Assembly: GCA_036006525.1 (NCBI GenBank)
Contig: DASYPP010000069.1
Span: forward strand, 1 to 64,000
Direction: 5' to 3'
DNA: 64,000 nucleotides
From: DASYPP01 sp036006525
GTDB lineage: Bacteria > Gemmatimonadota > Gemmatimonadetes > Gemmatimonadales > GWC2-71-9
Shown piece by piece: positions 9,299 through 17,941 of this stretch. Each line of letters begins with the position of its first letter. Within the stretch, counting starts at the first letter, position 1. Made by a program: the position numbers and the translations under genes. The notes under the pieces were generated by a model. The model was not told where the DNA came from and made no database searches. It saw only the letters and a list, made by a program, of their open reading frames with translations.

Positions 9299-10408
9299 TC
9301 AGGCGCCGCGATAGAACTCGCGGATGGCGTCGGCCACCATGCCGACCTGCGCCTCGCTCAATTCGGGAAACATGGGAAGGCTCAGGATCTCGCTGACAGC
9401 TCGCTCAGTGACTGGAAGGGACCCTGGGCGCGTGCCGAGGTGACGGTAAGCGGCCTGCTGATGCAGCGGGAGCGGATAATGCAGCCCGGTGCCGATCCCG
9501 CGCGCGGTGAGATGGGATTGAAGCTGATCTCTCCGTTCGGCCCGGATCACGAACAGATGGTAGACGTGATAGGCATAGTCGGCTTCCACCGGGACCCGGA
9601 TCCCGGGAATGTCCGCCAGGGCCTGGCGGTACAGCGATGCAGCGCGGCGCCGGCCCTCATTCCACCGGCTGAGATGGGGCAGCTTGACCCGGAGGAAGCC
9701 GGCCTGAATCGCGTGCAGTCGCCCGTTATAACCTTCGATGTCGTGGTAGTACTTCCGGCTCTGGCCGTGCTCCCGGAGCTGGCGCACCACTCCGAGCTTT
9801 GTATCATCGTCACCGGTGACCGCTCCACCCTCCCCCAGTGAGCCCAGGTTCTTCCCGGGATAGAAACTCCAGGCCGCCATGGCCCCCATGGTGCCGACCG
9901 GCCGGTCCCGGTAGCGCGCGCCGTGCGCCTGGGCCGCGTCTTCCACGATCCACAGGCCGTGCCGCTTCGCGAGGGCCAGCAGCGGGTCCATGTCACATGG
10001 TTGGCCATAGAGGTGGACCGGCACGATACCCACGGTGCGGGGAGTGATCGCTGCTTCTACGGCCGCGGGATCCATCGTGAGTGTCGCATCGTCCACATCC
10101 ACGAACCGGGGGACACCGCCCACCTGGGTGATCGATTCCGTCGTGGCAATGAATGTATGAGAGACGGTCAAGACTTCGTCCCCCGGTCTGGTGCCGAGCG
10201 CGTGATAGACGAACCGGAGCGCGTCGGTCCCGCTGTTCACCCCGACGCAGCCCTTGGCGCCGGCGAAGGCGGCAAACTCCCGCTCGAATCCCTCGACCTC
10301 GCTCCCTCCCACGAATGCCGCCCGGCCCAGAGCGCGGCGCAGGACATCGAGGAGTTCGGTTTCGAGTTGCTGGTGGGGAGTGACGAGATCAAGGAAGGGA
10401 ACGGGCAT
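9299..10408 (-). CDS. DegT/DnrJ/EryC1/StrS aminotransferase (WbpE-like)
   Basis: The 369-residue product is a PLP-dependent sugar aminotransferase. The Schiff-base lysine is Lys186 in YPGKNLGSLGEGG, the cofactor-binding EDAAQAHGA is at about residues 156-164, and the N-terminus VPFLDL is typical. The family converts a 3- or 4-keto nucleotide sugar to the amino sugar using glutamate. With the Gfo/Idh-type dehydrogenase (13757-14803) and hexapeptide acetyltransferase (13257-13760) in the same direction, it fits the WbpE step, amination of the 3-keto uronate. A PseC- or FdtB-type role cannot be excluded. It is the last gene of this minus-strand run, 13 bp after the second propeller lipoprotein. 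Confidence 0.88.
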   Translation of the reverse strand: MPVPFLDLVTPHQQLETELLDVLRRALGRAAFVGGSEVEGFEREFAAFAGAKGCVGVNSGTDALRFVYHALGTRPGDEVLTVSHTFIATTESITQVGGVPRFVDVDDATLTMDPAAVEAAITPRTVGIVPVHLYGQPCDMDPLLALAKRHGLWIVEDAAQAHGARYRDRPVGTMGAMAAWSFYPGKNLGSLGEGGAVTGDDDTKLGVVRQLREHGQSRKYYHDIEGYNGRLHAIQAGFLRVKLPHLSRWNEGRRRAASLYRQALADIPGIRVPVEADYAYHVYHLFVIRAERRDQLQSHLTARGIGTGLHYPLPLHQQAAYRHLGTRPGSLPVTERAVSEILSLPMFPELSEAQVGMVADAIREFYRGA

Positions 10409-10421
10409 GCCTCCAAGATAT

Positions 10422-11735
10422 TCAGTTCATGATCACCGTGGCAGTCGCCAGCATGGGATGGCCGCCGGCATCCTTGCGGACAAACACGAGGTGTTCGTCC
10501 ACCAGCGTGGCATACCAGAGATCGGTGCCCGGGGCGCCCATCAGCTCGCCTTCGAATTTCCAGTGCGAGCGGTCGGTGCTGATGGCGGTCCACAACCGGC
10601 TCCGCCCGCCGGGGGCATGGCGGTTGTCGCCGGCAAAGATCATCCGGAACAGGCCGGGGGCGAACTCGCGAATGGTCGGGCTGTAGATAGATGCGTTCGA
10701 CTCGGCGGGCATGTCCCGGGTGGTCAGAAGCGCACCGACATAGCGCCAGTTCAGCTGATCCGGCGAGCGCCACTCGACGATCTGGAACTTGTCCACGTAC
10801 GGCTGAAGGTGTTCGTATCCCCCGGTGAGCATGCGCCATTCGCCACTAGGCAGTTGATCCACGTCCATGCCTTCGCCCACCGGCCAGGGCGCATACACTG
10901 GCGCCGCCGGCGGCTGGGTGCCGCCGTTGGAGAGTCGGACGCCCGGTTCCCTGGTCCAGTGCACCTCATCGGTAGACACCGCAGAAAGCACCTGCCAGCC
11001 ATAACACGGGTCCGTGCCCCCGGCATAGAACATCCGCCATCCGGGTCCATCGTTGCGGGGCAGGATAGCGATATTCTCGATACCCCTGCCATCGAGCGCG
11101 CAGATGTCGGGGTCATGCCTGAGCGCAACGCCGGCGTAGTGGAAGTGGAGTCCATCGCTGGAGGTCAACCGGTACAGGTCGCCGCGAGTGTACCCGGTCG
11201 AGTCTGGTACGTTGGAATAGCCCGAGTAATAGACCTCGAGCTGATTTAGAGAATTTCGCCGCATCGATGGCGACCAGTATCCCTTGCCACTCCGGGGATT
11301 GTCGATCGCCATGAACTCGCCGACCGGTGATGAGACCTGGGGCCGGAGCACCAGGGTGATCGGGACCCGCACCGACAGGCTGCCGGTGGTGATGGTCAGG
11401 GTATCAAAGCCGGACCGCGCGGCCACCACGTTGGGACACACCGCGGGAGTGATCGTCCCGCGGTTACCCGGAGTCACCACCGGCACGGTCGCAAGCGGGT
11501 GCCCGTTGCGATCCACCGCCCGGCAGGTGAGCGGTACCGGATCACCTTGTCTCAAGTTCAGGATCCCGCCGGCATTGGCCAGCCAGACCGCAAGCGTGTC
11601 TCCCTTCTCATTCACGACCTCCGTCCCTGGACGGGGTTCCACTGCCCGGTCGGCACAGGCCAGCGCCGCCGCACAAGCCAGCGCGAGACCCAGGGCAACC
11701 TGGCCGGTCAGCCGAGGACGACGCGGGGTTGGCAT
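10422..11735 (-). CDS. Beta-propeller lipoprotein, paralogue 2
   Basis: This is a 437-residue exported protein. A basic N-terminus and hydrophobic stretch end in two candidate cysteines (LALACAAALACADR), consistent with a lipoprotein signal, although the lipobox is not the strict LAGC form. The C-terminal 270 residues resemble five-bladed propeller glycosidases of the GH43/GH32/GH130 kind, with repeated units such as GWRMFYAGG, GEWRMLTGG and LFRMIFAGD, each a WR/YR-M-[FY] strand followed by Gly-Gly. It is closely similar in sequence and blade order to its upstream neighbour; the start codon overlaps that neighbour's stop by one base. No catalytic triad can be assigned by eye, so the function (glycan trimming or binding) is inferred from fold and context. 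Confidence 0.7.
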   Translation of the reverse strand: MPTPRRPRLTGQVALGLALACAAALACADRAVEPRPGTEVVNEKGDTLAVWLANAGGILNLRQGDPVPLTCRAVDRNGHPLATVPVVTPGNRGTITPAVCPNVVAARSGFDTLTITTGSLSVRVPITLVLRPQVSSPVGEFMAIDNPRSGKGYWSPSMRRNSLNQLEVYYSGYSNVPDSTGYTRGDLYRLTSSDGLHFHYAGVALRHDPDICALDGRGIENIAILPRNDGPGWRMFYAGGTDPCYGWQVLSAVSTDEVHWTREPGVRLSNGGTQPPAAPVYAPWPVGEGMDVDQLPSGEWRMLTGGYEHLQPYVDKFQIVEWRSPDQLNWRYVGALLTTRDMPAESNASIYSPTIREFAPGLFRMIFAGDNRHAPGGRSRLWTAISTDRSHWKFEGELMGAPGTDLWYATLVDEHLVFVRKDAGGHPMLATATVIMN

Positions 11736-13255
11736 CAGCGGGTCAGCACCGGGACGGCGCCCAGGGACCGCGCGATGCCGACCGGTTGGCGGATGAATAC
11801 CAGGGTGCCATCGACGAACGAGCTGTAGAAGAAATCAGCGCCGGGTTGGCTCACCAGGACTCCCTCGTTCTGCCAATTGCTGCGGTCAATGCTCACCGCG
11901 GTGTAGATGCGGCTGCGGCCGCCGGGGGAGTGCTCGTTACCCCCGGTGAAGTACATCCGGTAGAGGCCGGGAACCACCTGGTGCACCGAAGGACTGTACA
12001 CCGACCGGCTGGCGGCCGGCCCCACCTGGTGGGTGGTCAACACGGCGCCCCGATAGCGCCAGCTGATCTGGTCCGGCGAGCGCCACTCGACCAGTTGAAA
12101 TGTATTCACGGCCGGCCTGATGTTCTCGTATCCGCCGGTGATCATTCGCCACTCGCCCTCCGGGGTCCGGTCGATCTCGATGCCTTCGCCCACCGGCCAG
12201 GGCGGTGCGACCGGCCGCAACGGTGGAAAGGTGCCTCCGTTGGAGACCCGCACTCCCTTCTCCGCCGTCCAGGTTCTCTCGTCGGCGGACACCGCCGAGT
12301 AAATCTGCCAACCGTAGGAATCGTTGCCGCCGGCGGCAAAGAACATCCGCCACCCCGGCATTTCGGCCCGGGGCACGATGGCGATATTCTCGATGCCGGT
12401 TCCCCGTGGGGCCCGGGGATCGGGATCCCTGGTGATGGCAACCCCGTCGTAACTGAAATGGACGCCGTCGACCGATCGCAGGCGATGGAGGTCTCCGCTG
12501 GAGATCGTCGAAGAGGACGCGTCACAGTAGCCGGTGAAGTACAGCTCCCAGTCTCCCGTCGAGCCGTGCCGGAAGGTCGGCGCCCAGGGCTGGCAGCCGG
12601 CCGGAATGCTATCGGCCAGGAGGGGCTGGTCCGGCGGGCCGAGCAGGGCCGGCCTGATCGCGACGGTGACCGGGATCGTGGTCTGGTGTCCCCCGGCCTG
12701 GACCCTGAGGGTATCCGGCCCGGAGTGGCGTGCTCGCAGGTCGGTGCAGGAAGTCCCCACGAACGCGCCGGTCGCACTGGCCACGGTCGTGGCCGCCGCG
12801 ATGACCGCGCCCGCCTGGTCGAAGACCCGGCAGGCGAGCGGCAACAGGCTGTCATACCCGATCGAGAGGATCGGCGTGTGGGGATCGGTCGCGACCACCA
12901 GCGAATCGAGAACCTGGGTGACCGAAACCGCGATGCTGTCCGGCGTGCCGAGGTCGGCTGCCGCTACGACCCAGGTGGTCCCGCTCCCGGCCGCGCGGAC
13001 CAGGCCCCCGGCATCCACCGTCGCGACCGAACTGTCCCGGCTCAGGAAACCGAGCCCGGTGGGGAATCGCGTTCCGTTACGCACATCGATGAGGCTGACC
13101 TCGAGCGAAACCGTGTCACCGGTGGTGGGGAACGAGATACTGGATGGGGAGAAGATGCGGACCGAGACTGACGCGGAGCCAGGCTCGGAGATCCGGTCGG
13201 CGCAACCGGCCAGCAGCGAAACCAGGACAGGAACGGCGATCCGGCAGGCCCTCAT
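11735..13255 (-). CDS. Beta-propeller lipoprotein with Ig-like domain, paralogue 1
   Basis: The product is 506 residues from the ATG at 13255, which begins MRACRIAVPVLVSLLAGCAD with a textbook LAGC lipobox; a longer in-frame start would place the signal internally. After the lipid anchor comes a BIG2-type immunoglobulin-like domain (about residues 30-115, with SRDSSVATVDAGGLVRA), a second beta-rich segment, then a propeller domain (about 220-490) with WELYFTGY, GWRMFFAAGG, GEWRMITGGYE and LYRMYFTGG blades. It shares these blades and the motif NGGTFPP with the next gene. The gene begins one base after the acetyltransferase stop codon, so it belongs to the sugar-biosynthesis operon. The Ig domain may hold the propeller away from the outer membrane. 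Confidence 0.72.
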   Translation of the reverse strand: MRACRIAVPVLVSLLAGCADRISEPGSASVSVRIFSPSSISFPTTGDTVSLEVSLIDVRNGTRFPTGLGFLSRDSSVATVDAGGLVRAAGSGTTWVVAAADLGTPDSIAVSVTQVLDSLVVATDPHTPILSIGYDSLLPLACRVFDQAGAVIAAATTVASATGAFVGTSCTDLRARHSGPDTLRVQAGGHQTTIPVTVAIRPALLGPPDQPLLADSIPAGCQPWAPTFRHGSTGDWELYFTGYCDASSSTISSGDLHRLRSVDGVHFSYDGVAITRDPDPRAPRGTGIENIAIVPRAEMPGWRMFFAAGGNDSYGWQIYSAVSADERTWTAEKGVRVSNGGTFPPLRPVAPPWPVGEGIEIDRTPEGEWRMITGGYENIRPAVNTFQLVEWRSPDQISWRYRGAVLTTHQVGPAASRSVYSPSVHQVVPGLYRMYFTGGNEHSPGGRSRIYTAVSIDRSNWQNEGVLVSQPGADFFYSSFVDGTLVFIRQPVGIARSLGAVPVLTR

Positions 13256-13256
13256 C

Positions 13257-13760
13257 TCAGGGTCGCGGTCGCGACGAGAGAAGCCGGGCCGGATTGCCGA
13301 CGACCGTCGCCCCGGCGGGCACGTCATGGGTCACCACCGCGCCGGCGCCCACGATGGCCCGCTCCCCGACAGTCACCCCGCCCAGCAGCACCGCCCCGGT
13401 GCCGATCGACGCGCCCCGCCGCACCAGGGTCGGCAAGACCTGCCAGTCGGCATCGGTCTGCTTGCTGCCGTCCGCATTGGTCGCCTGGGGATAGCGGTCG
13501 TTGATGAAGTTGACGTTGTGGCCGACGAAGACTTCGTCCTCGATGGTTACCCCTTCGCAGATGAAGGTGTGGCTCTGCACCTTGCAGCGGGCGCCGACCC
13601 GCGCCCCTTTCTGGATTTCGACAAAGGTGCCGATGGAGGTTTCGTCGCCGATCTCGCAGCCGTAGAGATTCACGAACGCGTGAATCCGGACGTTCTTGCC
13701 CAGCCTGACGTCGGACGCGATCCGGCAGAACTGCCGGTCTCGCTCCTCGGCGGAAATCAT
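13257..13760 (-). CDS. Hexapeptide-repeat N-acetyltransferase (WbpD-like)
   Basis: A 167-residue left-handed beta-helix acyltransferase. Hexapeptide-type repeats run through most of the chain (IGDETSIGTFVEI, VGARCKVQSHTFI, VTVGERAIVGAGAVV), and the segment VGHNVNFINDRYP matches the active-site loop of the WbpD/FdtC type, with His in the GHN position as likely base. These enzymes use acetyl-CoA to acetylate the amino group made by a DegT aminotransferase. It overlaps the preceding dehydrogenase gene by four bases. A Gfo/Idh enzyme beside it favours the WbpD role (UDP-3-amino-uronate) over a dTDP-deoxysugar role, but the substrate is inferred. Confidence 0.87.
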   Translation of the reverse strand: MISAEERDRQFCRIASDVRLGKNVRIHAFVNLYGCEIGDETSIGTFVEIQKGARVGARCKVQSHTFICEGVTIEDEVFVGHNVNFINDRYPQATNADGSKQTDADWQVLPTLVRRGASIGTGAVLLGGVTVGERAIVGAGAVVTHDVPAGATVVGNPARLLSSRPRP

Positions 13761-14803
13761 GCCTCCGCGACCGGCGCGGGTCCCGGCACCGGGATCCGGG
13801 CGCCGTGCTGGTCGATGGACTGCTGGGCCGCGTCCAGGATCTGTACGACCCGGAGGCCGGCCGGCCCATCCACCACCAGCTGGTCCTTGCCCAGGATGGA
13901 CTGGATGATGTTGTCGGTCTCGCTGGCCAGCGCCTCGCGGGTCTCCAGCTTGGGTGCATGCATGTCACCCGAGCGATAGGAGATCATCCACTCGAACTCG
14001 TTCTCCGGCGAGGTGTCGTGCGAGATCAGGACGCCCTTGTCGTACACCTTGAGCTTCTCGCTGGGCTCCATGTCATCGTAGATCATCATCCGCTTGGAGC
14101 CGCCCACGATGGTGCGGCGCACTTTCGCCGGCGCCAGCCAGTTCACGTGGATGTGCCCCAGCAGCGATTTGCCGAAATGCACGTTGACGTATGCGATGTT
14201 CTCGGTGGGGCTGCCCCCGTGGCATGCCCCGGTGGCCGACACCGCGGTCGCCCGCTGGCCGATCAGGTGGTCCATGATGGAGACATCGTGAGGAGCCAGG
14301 TCCCAGATGACGTTCACGTCGGTCTGGATCAGCCCCAGGTTGATGCGGACCGAGTCGAAGTAGTAGAGTTCGCCGACTTCGCCGGAATCGATCAGCTCTT
14401 TCATCTTCCGCACCGCGCCGGTAAACACGAACGTGTGGTCCACCGCCAGGAGGCAGCCCTGCCGCTGGGCCAGTGCGCACAACTCCTCGGCATGGTCCAC
14501 CTGGGTGGCCAGCGGCTTCATCACCAGGACGTGCTTGCCCGCCAGCAGGGCGTCGCGCGCCAGCTCGTAGTGGGTGAATGACGGGGTCGCGATCACCACC
14601 AGATCGATGTCCGGGGCGCGCAGGATTTCGGTGGCCTGGTCGGTAATGGTGGGAACCCGGTACTCCGAGCCGGTACGAGTAGCGCGCTCATACCGGGTAT
14701 CGCACACGGCCTGGACCTGGGAATGGGGATGCCGGGCGAAGTTGCGGACCAGGTTGGGTCCCCAGTAGCCCAAACCGATGACACCGACTCTCACAGCGCG
14801 CAA
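13757..14803 (-). CDS. Gfo/Idh/MocA oxidoreductase (WbpB-like)
   Basis: This 348-residue protein has an N-terminal Rossmann motif GVIGLGYWGPNLVRN and the family signature near residue 97, here MKPLA in place of EKPLA, which keeps the catalytic lysine. The C-terminal alpha/beta domain includes HDVSIMDHLIG, where the conserved D and H are placed as in sugar-3-dehydrogenases. In the WbpB pathway this enzyme oxidises C3 of UDP-GlcNAc-uronate, then WbpE aminates and WbpD acetylates it. All three are present in this operon. The dehydrogenase that makes the uronate (WbpA) is not in the window. A 7-bp repeat element lies directly upstream, between this gene and the glycosylphosphotransferase. Confidence 0.88.
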   Translation of the reverse strand: MRAVRVGVIGLGYWGPNLVRNFARHPHSQVQAVCDTRYERATRTGSEYRVPTITDQATEILRAPDIDLVVIATPSFTHYELARDALLAGKHVLVMKPLATQVDHAEELCALAQRQGCLLAVDHTFVFTGAVRKMKELIDSGEVGELYYFDSVRINLGLIQTDVNVIWDLAPHDVSIMDHLIGQRATAVSATGACHGGSPTENIAYVNVHFGKSLLGHIHVNWLAPAKVRRTIVGGSKRMMIYDDMEPSEKLKVYDKGVLISHDTSPENEFEWMISYRSGDMHAPKLETREALASETDNIIQSILGKDQLVVDGPAGLRVVQILDAAQQSIDQHGARIPVPGPAPVAEA

Positions 14804-14818
14804 TTTGGGCTCCTCTTT

Positions 14819-14901
14819 GGTACTGGGTACTGGGTACTGGGTACTGGGTACTGGGGGCGCAGGGAGGTTTATGCAGCACCCAGTACGCAGTACCCAGTAC
14901 C
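14819..14901. repeat. Heptamer inverted-array element, unit TACTGGG
   Basis: Five perfect copies of TACTGGG fill 14821-14855. After a 23-base spacer, 14879-14901 carries three copies of the reverse complement (CCCAGTA, CGCAGTA, CCCAGTA), so the RNA or single strand would fold into a long hairpin that can slip in register. The far arm ends two bases from the TAG stop of the glycosylphosphotransferase gene. The same unit recurs at 55175-55230. Confidence 0.93.
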
Positions 14902-14902
14902 T

Positions 14903-16513
14903 CTACGATGCTCTCCCAGAATTGAAAAGTACTACTGGAATCGTCTTCAGCAGGATTTTGAAATCCAGGTACAGCGACCAGCACTTGACGTATTCCACGT
15001 CCAGCTCGCACATCTGCCGGTAGGTGAGCAGGTTCCGCCCCGATACCTGCCACAACCCGGTGATCCCGGGCCGCACTTCGAGCCGGTCGTACTGCCAGTG
15101 GTCGTACGCTTCGAACTCGTAACTGAGCGGCGGCCGCGGCCCCACCAGGCTCATGTCGCCCTTGAGGACGTTGAATAGCTGGGGGAGTTCGTCGATCGAA
15201 GTACGGCGGAGAAATGCCCCGAACCGGGTCACCCGGGCGTCGTTGGCCAGCTTGTAGACCTGTTTCCCTTCCGCGTTGGTGTGCCCGGTGCCTTCCTGTC
15301 CGACCAGCATCCGGGTCACCAGGTCCCGATGCGCAGCGTCCGAGGCGTTGGCCTGCATGGTCCGGAACTTCCACACGCTGAACCGGCGGCCACCGGTCCC
15401 GATTCGCTCCTGGCGGAAAAATACCGGCCCCCGGGAATCCAGCTTGATGACCAATGCGGACAGCAGCATCACCGGGCTGGCCAGCAACAAGCCGGTCAGG
15501 GCACCGGCCAGGTCCACCAGCCGCTTCAGCACCAACTGCTGGCCCTTGAGGCTCGGTGTGCTCAACTCCATCAGCGGCTGGCCCTGGCGCCACACCACGG
15601 AGGGCTGCACCCCGGCGATGGAGATGGACCGGGGGAGCGAGAGCAGCTGGCATCCCGATGAGAGCGCCGCTTCCGCCACGTCGTGCAGGTGGTGGTCGGG
15701 GAGGTAGCCGCAGGCCACGACAGTTTCCGCCCCGGTCTCGTGCAGCAATCGGCGAAAATCCAGCACATGACCGAGCGCTTCGGGGTCCGGAGGCATCGCC
15801 ACGTCCACGAAGCCCAGGTTGCGGTAGTCTCCAGAGTCTACCAGGCCGGGATTCCGAGCGGCGACCCGGCAGTCATTGACCGGCCCCACGAAGATGGTCC
15901 TGGCCGCGTGCCGCTCCGGTGAGGAGATCCGCTCGACCAGCTTGTCGATGAGCAGCCGCTCGGCGACAATCACGCCCCACACGACCAGTACGGTCACGCA
16001 GTACTGCAGCAGCACGATGCCCAGGCCCTGGGTCCAGAGCGGCATCCAGAGCGGCAGCGCCACGGCCAGCGCGCAGCCGGCGAACACCCGCCGCGGATCG
16101 CGCCGGTCATCGCCATGGCTGTAGTTCCCGGTTACCCAGAGGCCGAGCACCAGCGCCGACGCGAACTGCCACCCGCCGAGGTAACCGTTGGGCAGCTTGT
16201 CCTGCAACGCCCCGGCGACTGAATTGCCAATGACCGCGTTGTTCCGGATGGCGCGAAAGACCGTTCGCATCAGCTCGAAGGCGACCAGGTCGGCCAGCAC
16301 CAGGACCCCGACCCGTCGAACACCGCGCCTCAGGTGGTTGCGGAAGTTTCTGGCCGCGCGCTGCTGGAGACCGAGGCGGACGCCAAGCGGCGTCTCGTTA
16401 TCAGGGGTGGGAGAAACAGGCGCCGAAGGGGGTGCTTCGGCGGAGTGCACCGGAGTGGGGTTTACCGGAGTGCGTTCGGGGGACGCCGTAGAGGTAATGG
16501 ACTGTCCTGGCAT
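14903..16513 (-). CDS. Polyprenyl glycosylphosphotransferase (initiating sugar transferase)
   Basis: This 536-residue membrane protein has a disordered, Pro/Ser/Thr-rich first 40 residues, then four or five membrane segments, a soluble CoA-binding-like middle domain, a further membrane segment near residue 330 and a C-terminal bacterial sugar transferase domain. The catalytic domain shows FRQERIGTGGRRFSVWKFRT, DELPQLFNVLKGDMSLVGPR and RPGITGLWQVSGR, all conserved in WbaP/WcaJ. These enzymes transfer a sugar-1-phosphate to undecaprenyl phosphate and so start repeat-unit assembly. Length and layout match the long PNPT family rather than the short PglC type. Confidence 0.92.
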   Translation of the reverse strand: MPGQSITSTASPERTPVNPTPVHSAEAPPSAPVSPTPDNETPLGVRLGLQQRAARNFRNHLRRGVRRVGVLVLADLVAFELMRTVFRAIRNNAVIGNSVAGALQDKLPNGYLGGWQFASALVLGLWVTGNYSHGDDRRDPRRVFAGCALAVALPLWMPLWTQGLGIVLLQYCVTVLVVWGVIVAERLLIDKLVERISSPERHAARTIFVGPVNDCRVAARNPGLVDSGDYRNLGFVDVAMPPDPEALGHVLDFRRLLHETGAETVVACGYLPDHHLHDVAEAALSSGCQLLSLPRSISIAGVQPSVVWRQGQPLMELSTPSLKGQQLVLKRLVDLAGALTGLLLASPVMLLSALVIKLDSRGPVFFRQERIGTGGRRFSVWKFRTMQANASDAAHRDLVTRMLVGQEGTGHTNAEGKQVYKLANDARVTRFGAFLRRTSIDELPQLFNVLKGDMSLVGPRPPLSYEFEAYDHWQYDRLEVRPGITGLWQVSGRNLLTYRQMCELDVEYVKCWSLYLDFKILLKTIPVVLFNSGRAS

Positions 16514-16591
16514 GAGATAGAACGCCTGGGGTTTCCCAGGCTCCAGCTAAACCTAGTAGAATGGAAGCCTTCCGGCACTCCCCCGGAGCGC

Positions 16592-17692
16592 CTATCCAGT
16601 CACTCCACCTTCTGATCTTACCGCGGCTCTCCCCGCGGCCACCCGCTGGTAGAGAGCGAGGTGTTCCTGCACCATCCGGCGGCGGCTGAAAAAACGCTCG
16701 GCCCGGAGCCGGCCCGCCTCTCCCATCCGCGCCCTCAGGTCAGGATCATGGGCCAGGGTATCCAGCGCCGCGGCCAGCGCGTCCACGTCCCGGAGCGGTA
16801 CCTCGAGACCGGTCTCGCCGGCGAGGTTCACTTCACGGACTCCGCTGGGGAGCGCGGTGGTCACCACCGGCCGGCTCGCCGCCATCGCCTCGATGACGAC
16901 CAATCCGAACATTTCCTCCACCGTCACCGAGGGGAGGACCAGGAAATTGGATTCGGCCATGCGGCGAGGGAGGTCTTCGTCGGGATACTCGCCGAACCAG
17001 CGAATGCGGTCAGTGATGGCGAGCGCGCGGGCCAGGGTCTTGAGCCGTGGCCCTTCGGGTCCGCTGCCTACGACGTCGAGCCGAAGGTCGGGCACCCGTT
17101 CCAGGGCGCGGAGCAGAATGTCCAGCCCCTTGTAGCGGACCAGCCGGCCGATGAATAATGCCTTGGGCGGCGCTCCGACCGGCGGCTCCGGCACGGTGAT
17201 CCAGCGCTCGATGTCAACGCCGAACGGGATCACCGAGACCTTGCTCTCGAATCCCACCAGCTCGGAGCAGAGCGCGACGTGGGCCCGGCTGGGGACCACG
17301 ATGGCCCCTGCCCCGCGCAACGCGGCACGCGAGAGCCAGCCGGCCATCTTCCCCTTGGCGTCGGCGTGCTGAGTGATGACCAGCGGAGTCCGGCGGAATC
17401 GCGCCAGTGCGGTGAAGTCGGCCAGCGGGTGGGGATGATGCAGGTGGACGACGTCGGCCCCGCGCCATGCGGCCTTCAGGTACCCCGGCGCGATCTCCTG
17501 GGCCCCGACCGTTCCGAGCGACCAGACCCGGGTGACCTTCGACCGCTGGCCCCGTCCATCGCCCCGGCGGCCGTAGGCCACGACCTGGACCTCGTGACCC
17601 AGTGCCGAGGCACCCTCGGCGAGGTCCTGCACCACCCGCTCCATGCCGCCGGAGTGGGGCCAGTAATGCTTGGCCAGGTGCAGAATTCGCAT
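16592..17692 (-). CDS. Glycosyltransferase family 4 protein
   Basis: A 366-residue GT-B enzyme. The N-terminus MRILHLAKHYWPHSGGMERV has the glycine-rich acceptor-domain loop; the C-terminal domain has FIGRLVRYKGLDILLRAL and the donor motif EEMFGLVVIEAMAASRPVV with the conserved Glu pair. It lies 78 bp upstream of the glycosylphosphotransferase gene and is the first gene of that minus-strand run. The gap before its start (17693-17941) is shared with the divergent UDP-GlcNAc epimerase gene and contains a heptamer element. Confidence 0.88.
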   Translation of the reverse strand: MRILHLAKHYWPHSGGMERVVQDLAEGASALGHEVQVVAYGRRGDGRGQRSKVTRVWSLGTVGAQEIAPGYLKAAWRGADVVHLHHPHPLADFTALARFRRTPLVITQHADAKGKMAGWLSRAALRGAGAIVVPSRAHVALCSELVGFESKVSVIPFGVDIERWITVPEPPVGAPPKALFIGRLVRYKGLDILLRALERVPDLRLDVVGSGPEGPRLKTLARALAITDRIRWFGEYPDEDLPRRMAESNFLVLPSVTVEEMFGLVVIEAMAASRPVVTTALPSGVREVNLAGETGLEVPLRDVDALAAALDTLAHDPDLRARMGEAGRLRAERFFSRRRMVQEHLALYQRVAAGRAAVRSEGGVTG

Positions 17693-17725
17693 TGGACGTC
17701 CATTGATTTGTGGGTCCCTTACGCT

Positions 17726-17790
17726 GGACTGAGGACTAAGGACTAAGGACTTACTGACACACAGTCCTTAGCCCTTAGTCCTTAGTCCCT
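17726..17790. repeat. Heptamer inverted-array element, unit GGACTAA
   Basis: Four tandem units GGACTGA, GGACTAA, GGACTAA, GGACTTA occupy 17726-17753. After a nine-base loop, 17763-17790 carries four inverted units (AGTCCTT, AGCCCTT, AGTCCTT, AGTCCCT). Stem length is up to 28 bases. The element sits between two divergently transcribed genes, so here it cannot be a terminator for either one. Confidence 0.94.
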
Positions 17791-17866
17791 ATTGCATTTC
17801 CTGTCTGGCAATTGGGCCGCCAACCCAAAGATAACAGATAACTGCAGGGTCGGTTTCATGCCGAGT

Positions 17867-17896
17867 TTGAATCGGAGACCTACCCCGCCATTTTAT
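17867..17896 (+). promoter_or_regulatory. Possible promoter of the wecB-SLBB operon
   Basis: TTGAAT (17867-17872) and TTTTAT (17891-17896), separated by 18 bases, resemble sigma-70 -35 and -10 boxes. An overlapping TATAGC just beyond could also serve as the -10. This is the AT-richest part of the divergent gap. The call is by eye only. Confidence 0.3.
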
Positions 17897-17941
17897 AGCA
17901 CCAGAAATGGCCCGGCCGCGCCCCTTCTTCATTAAGGCCCG

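Noticed and set aside
14821..14855. CRISPR or microsatellite slippage alone
   Set aside because: Tandem heptamers are contiguous, but an inverted copy nearby is not explained by simple slippage, so it is listed as a structured element instead.
17690..17706. Palindrome TGGACGTCCA at the glycosyltransferase start
   Set aside because: A 10-base palindrome at a start codon is likely by chance in this length of DNA, and no second copy was seen.
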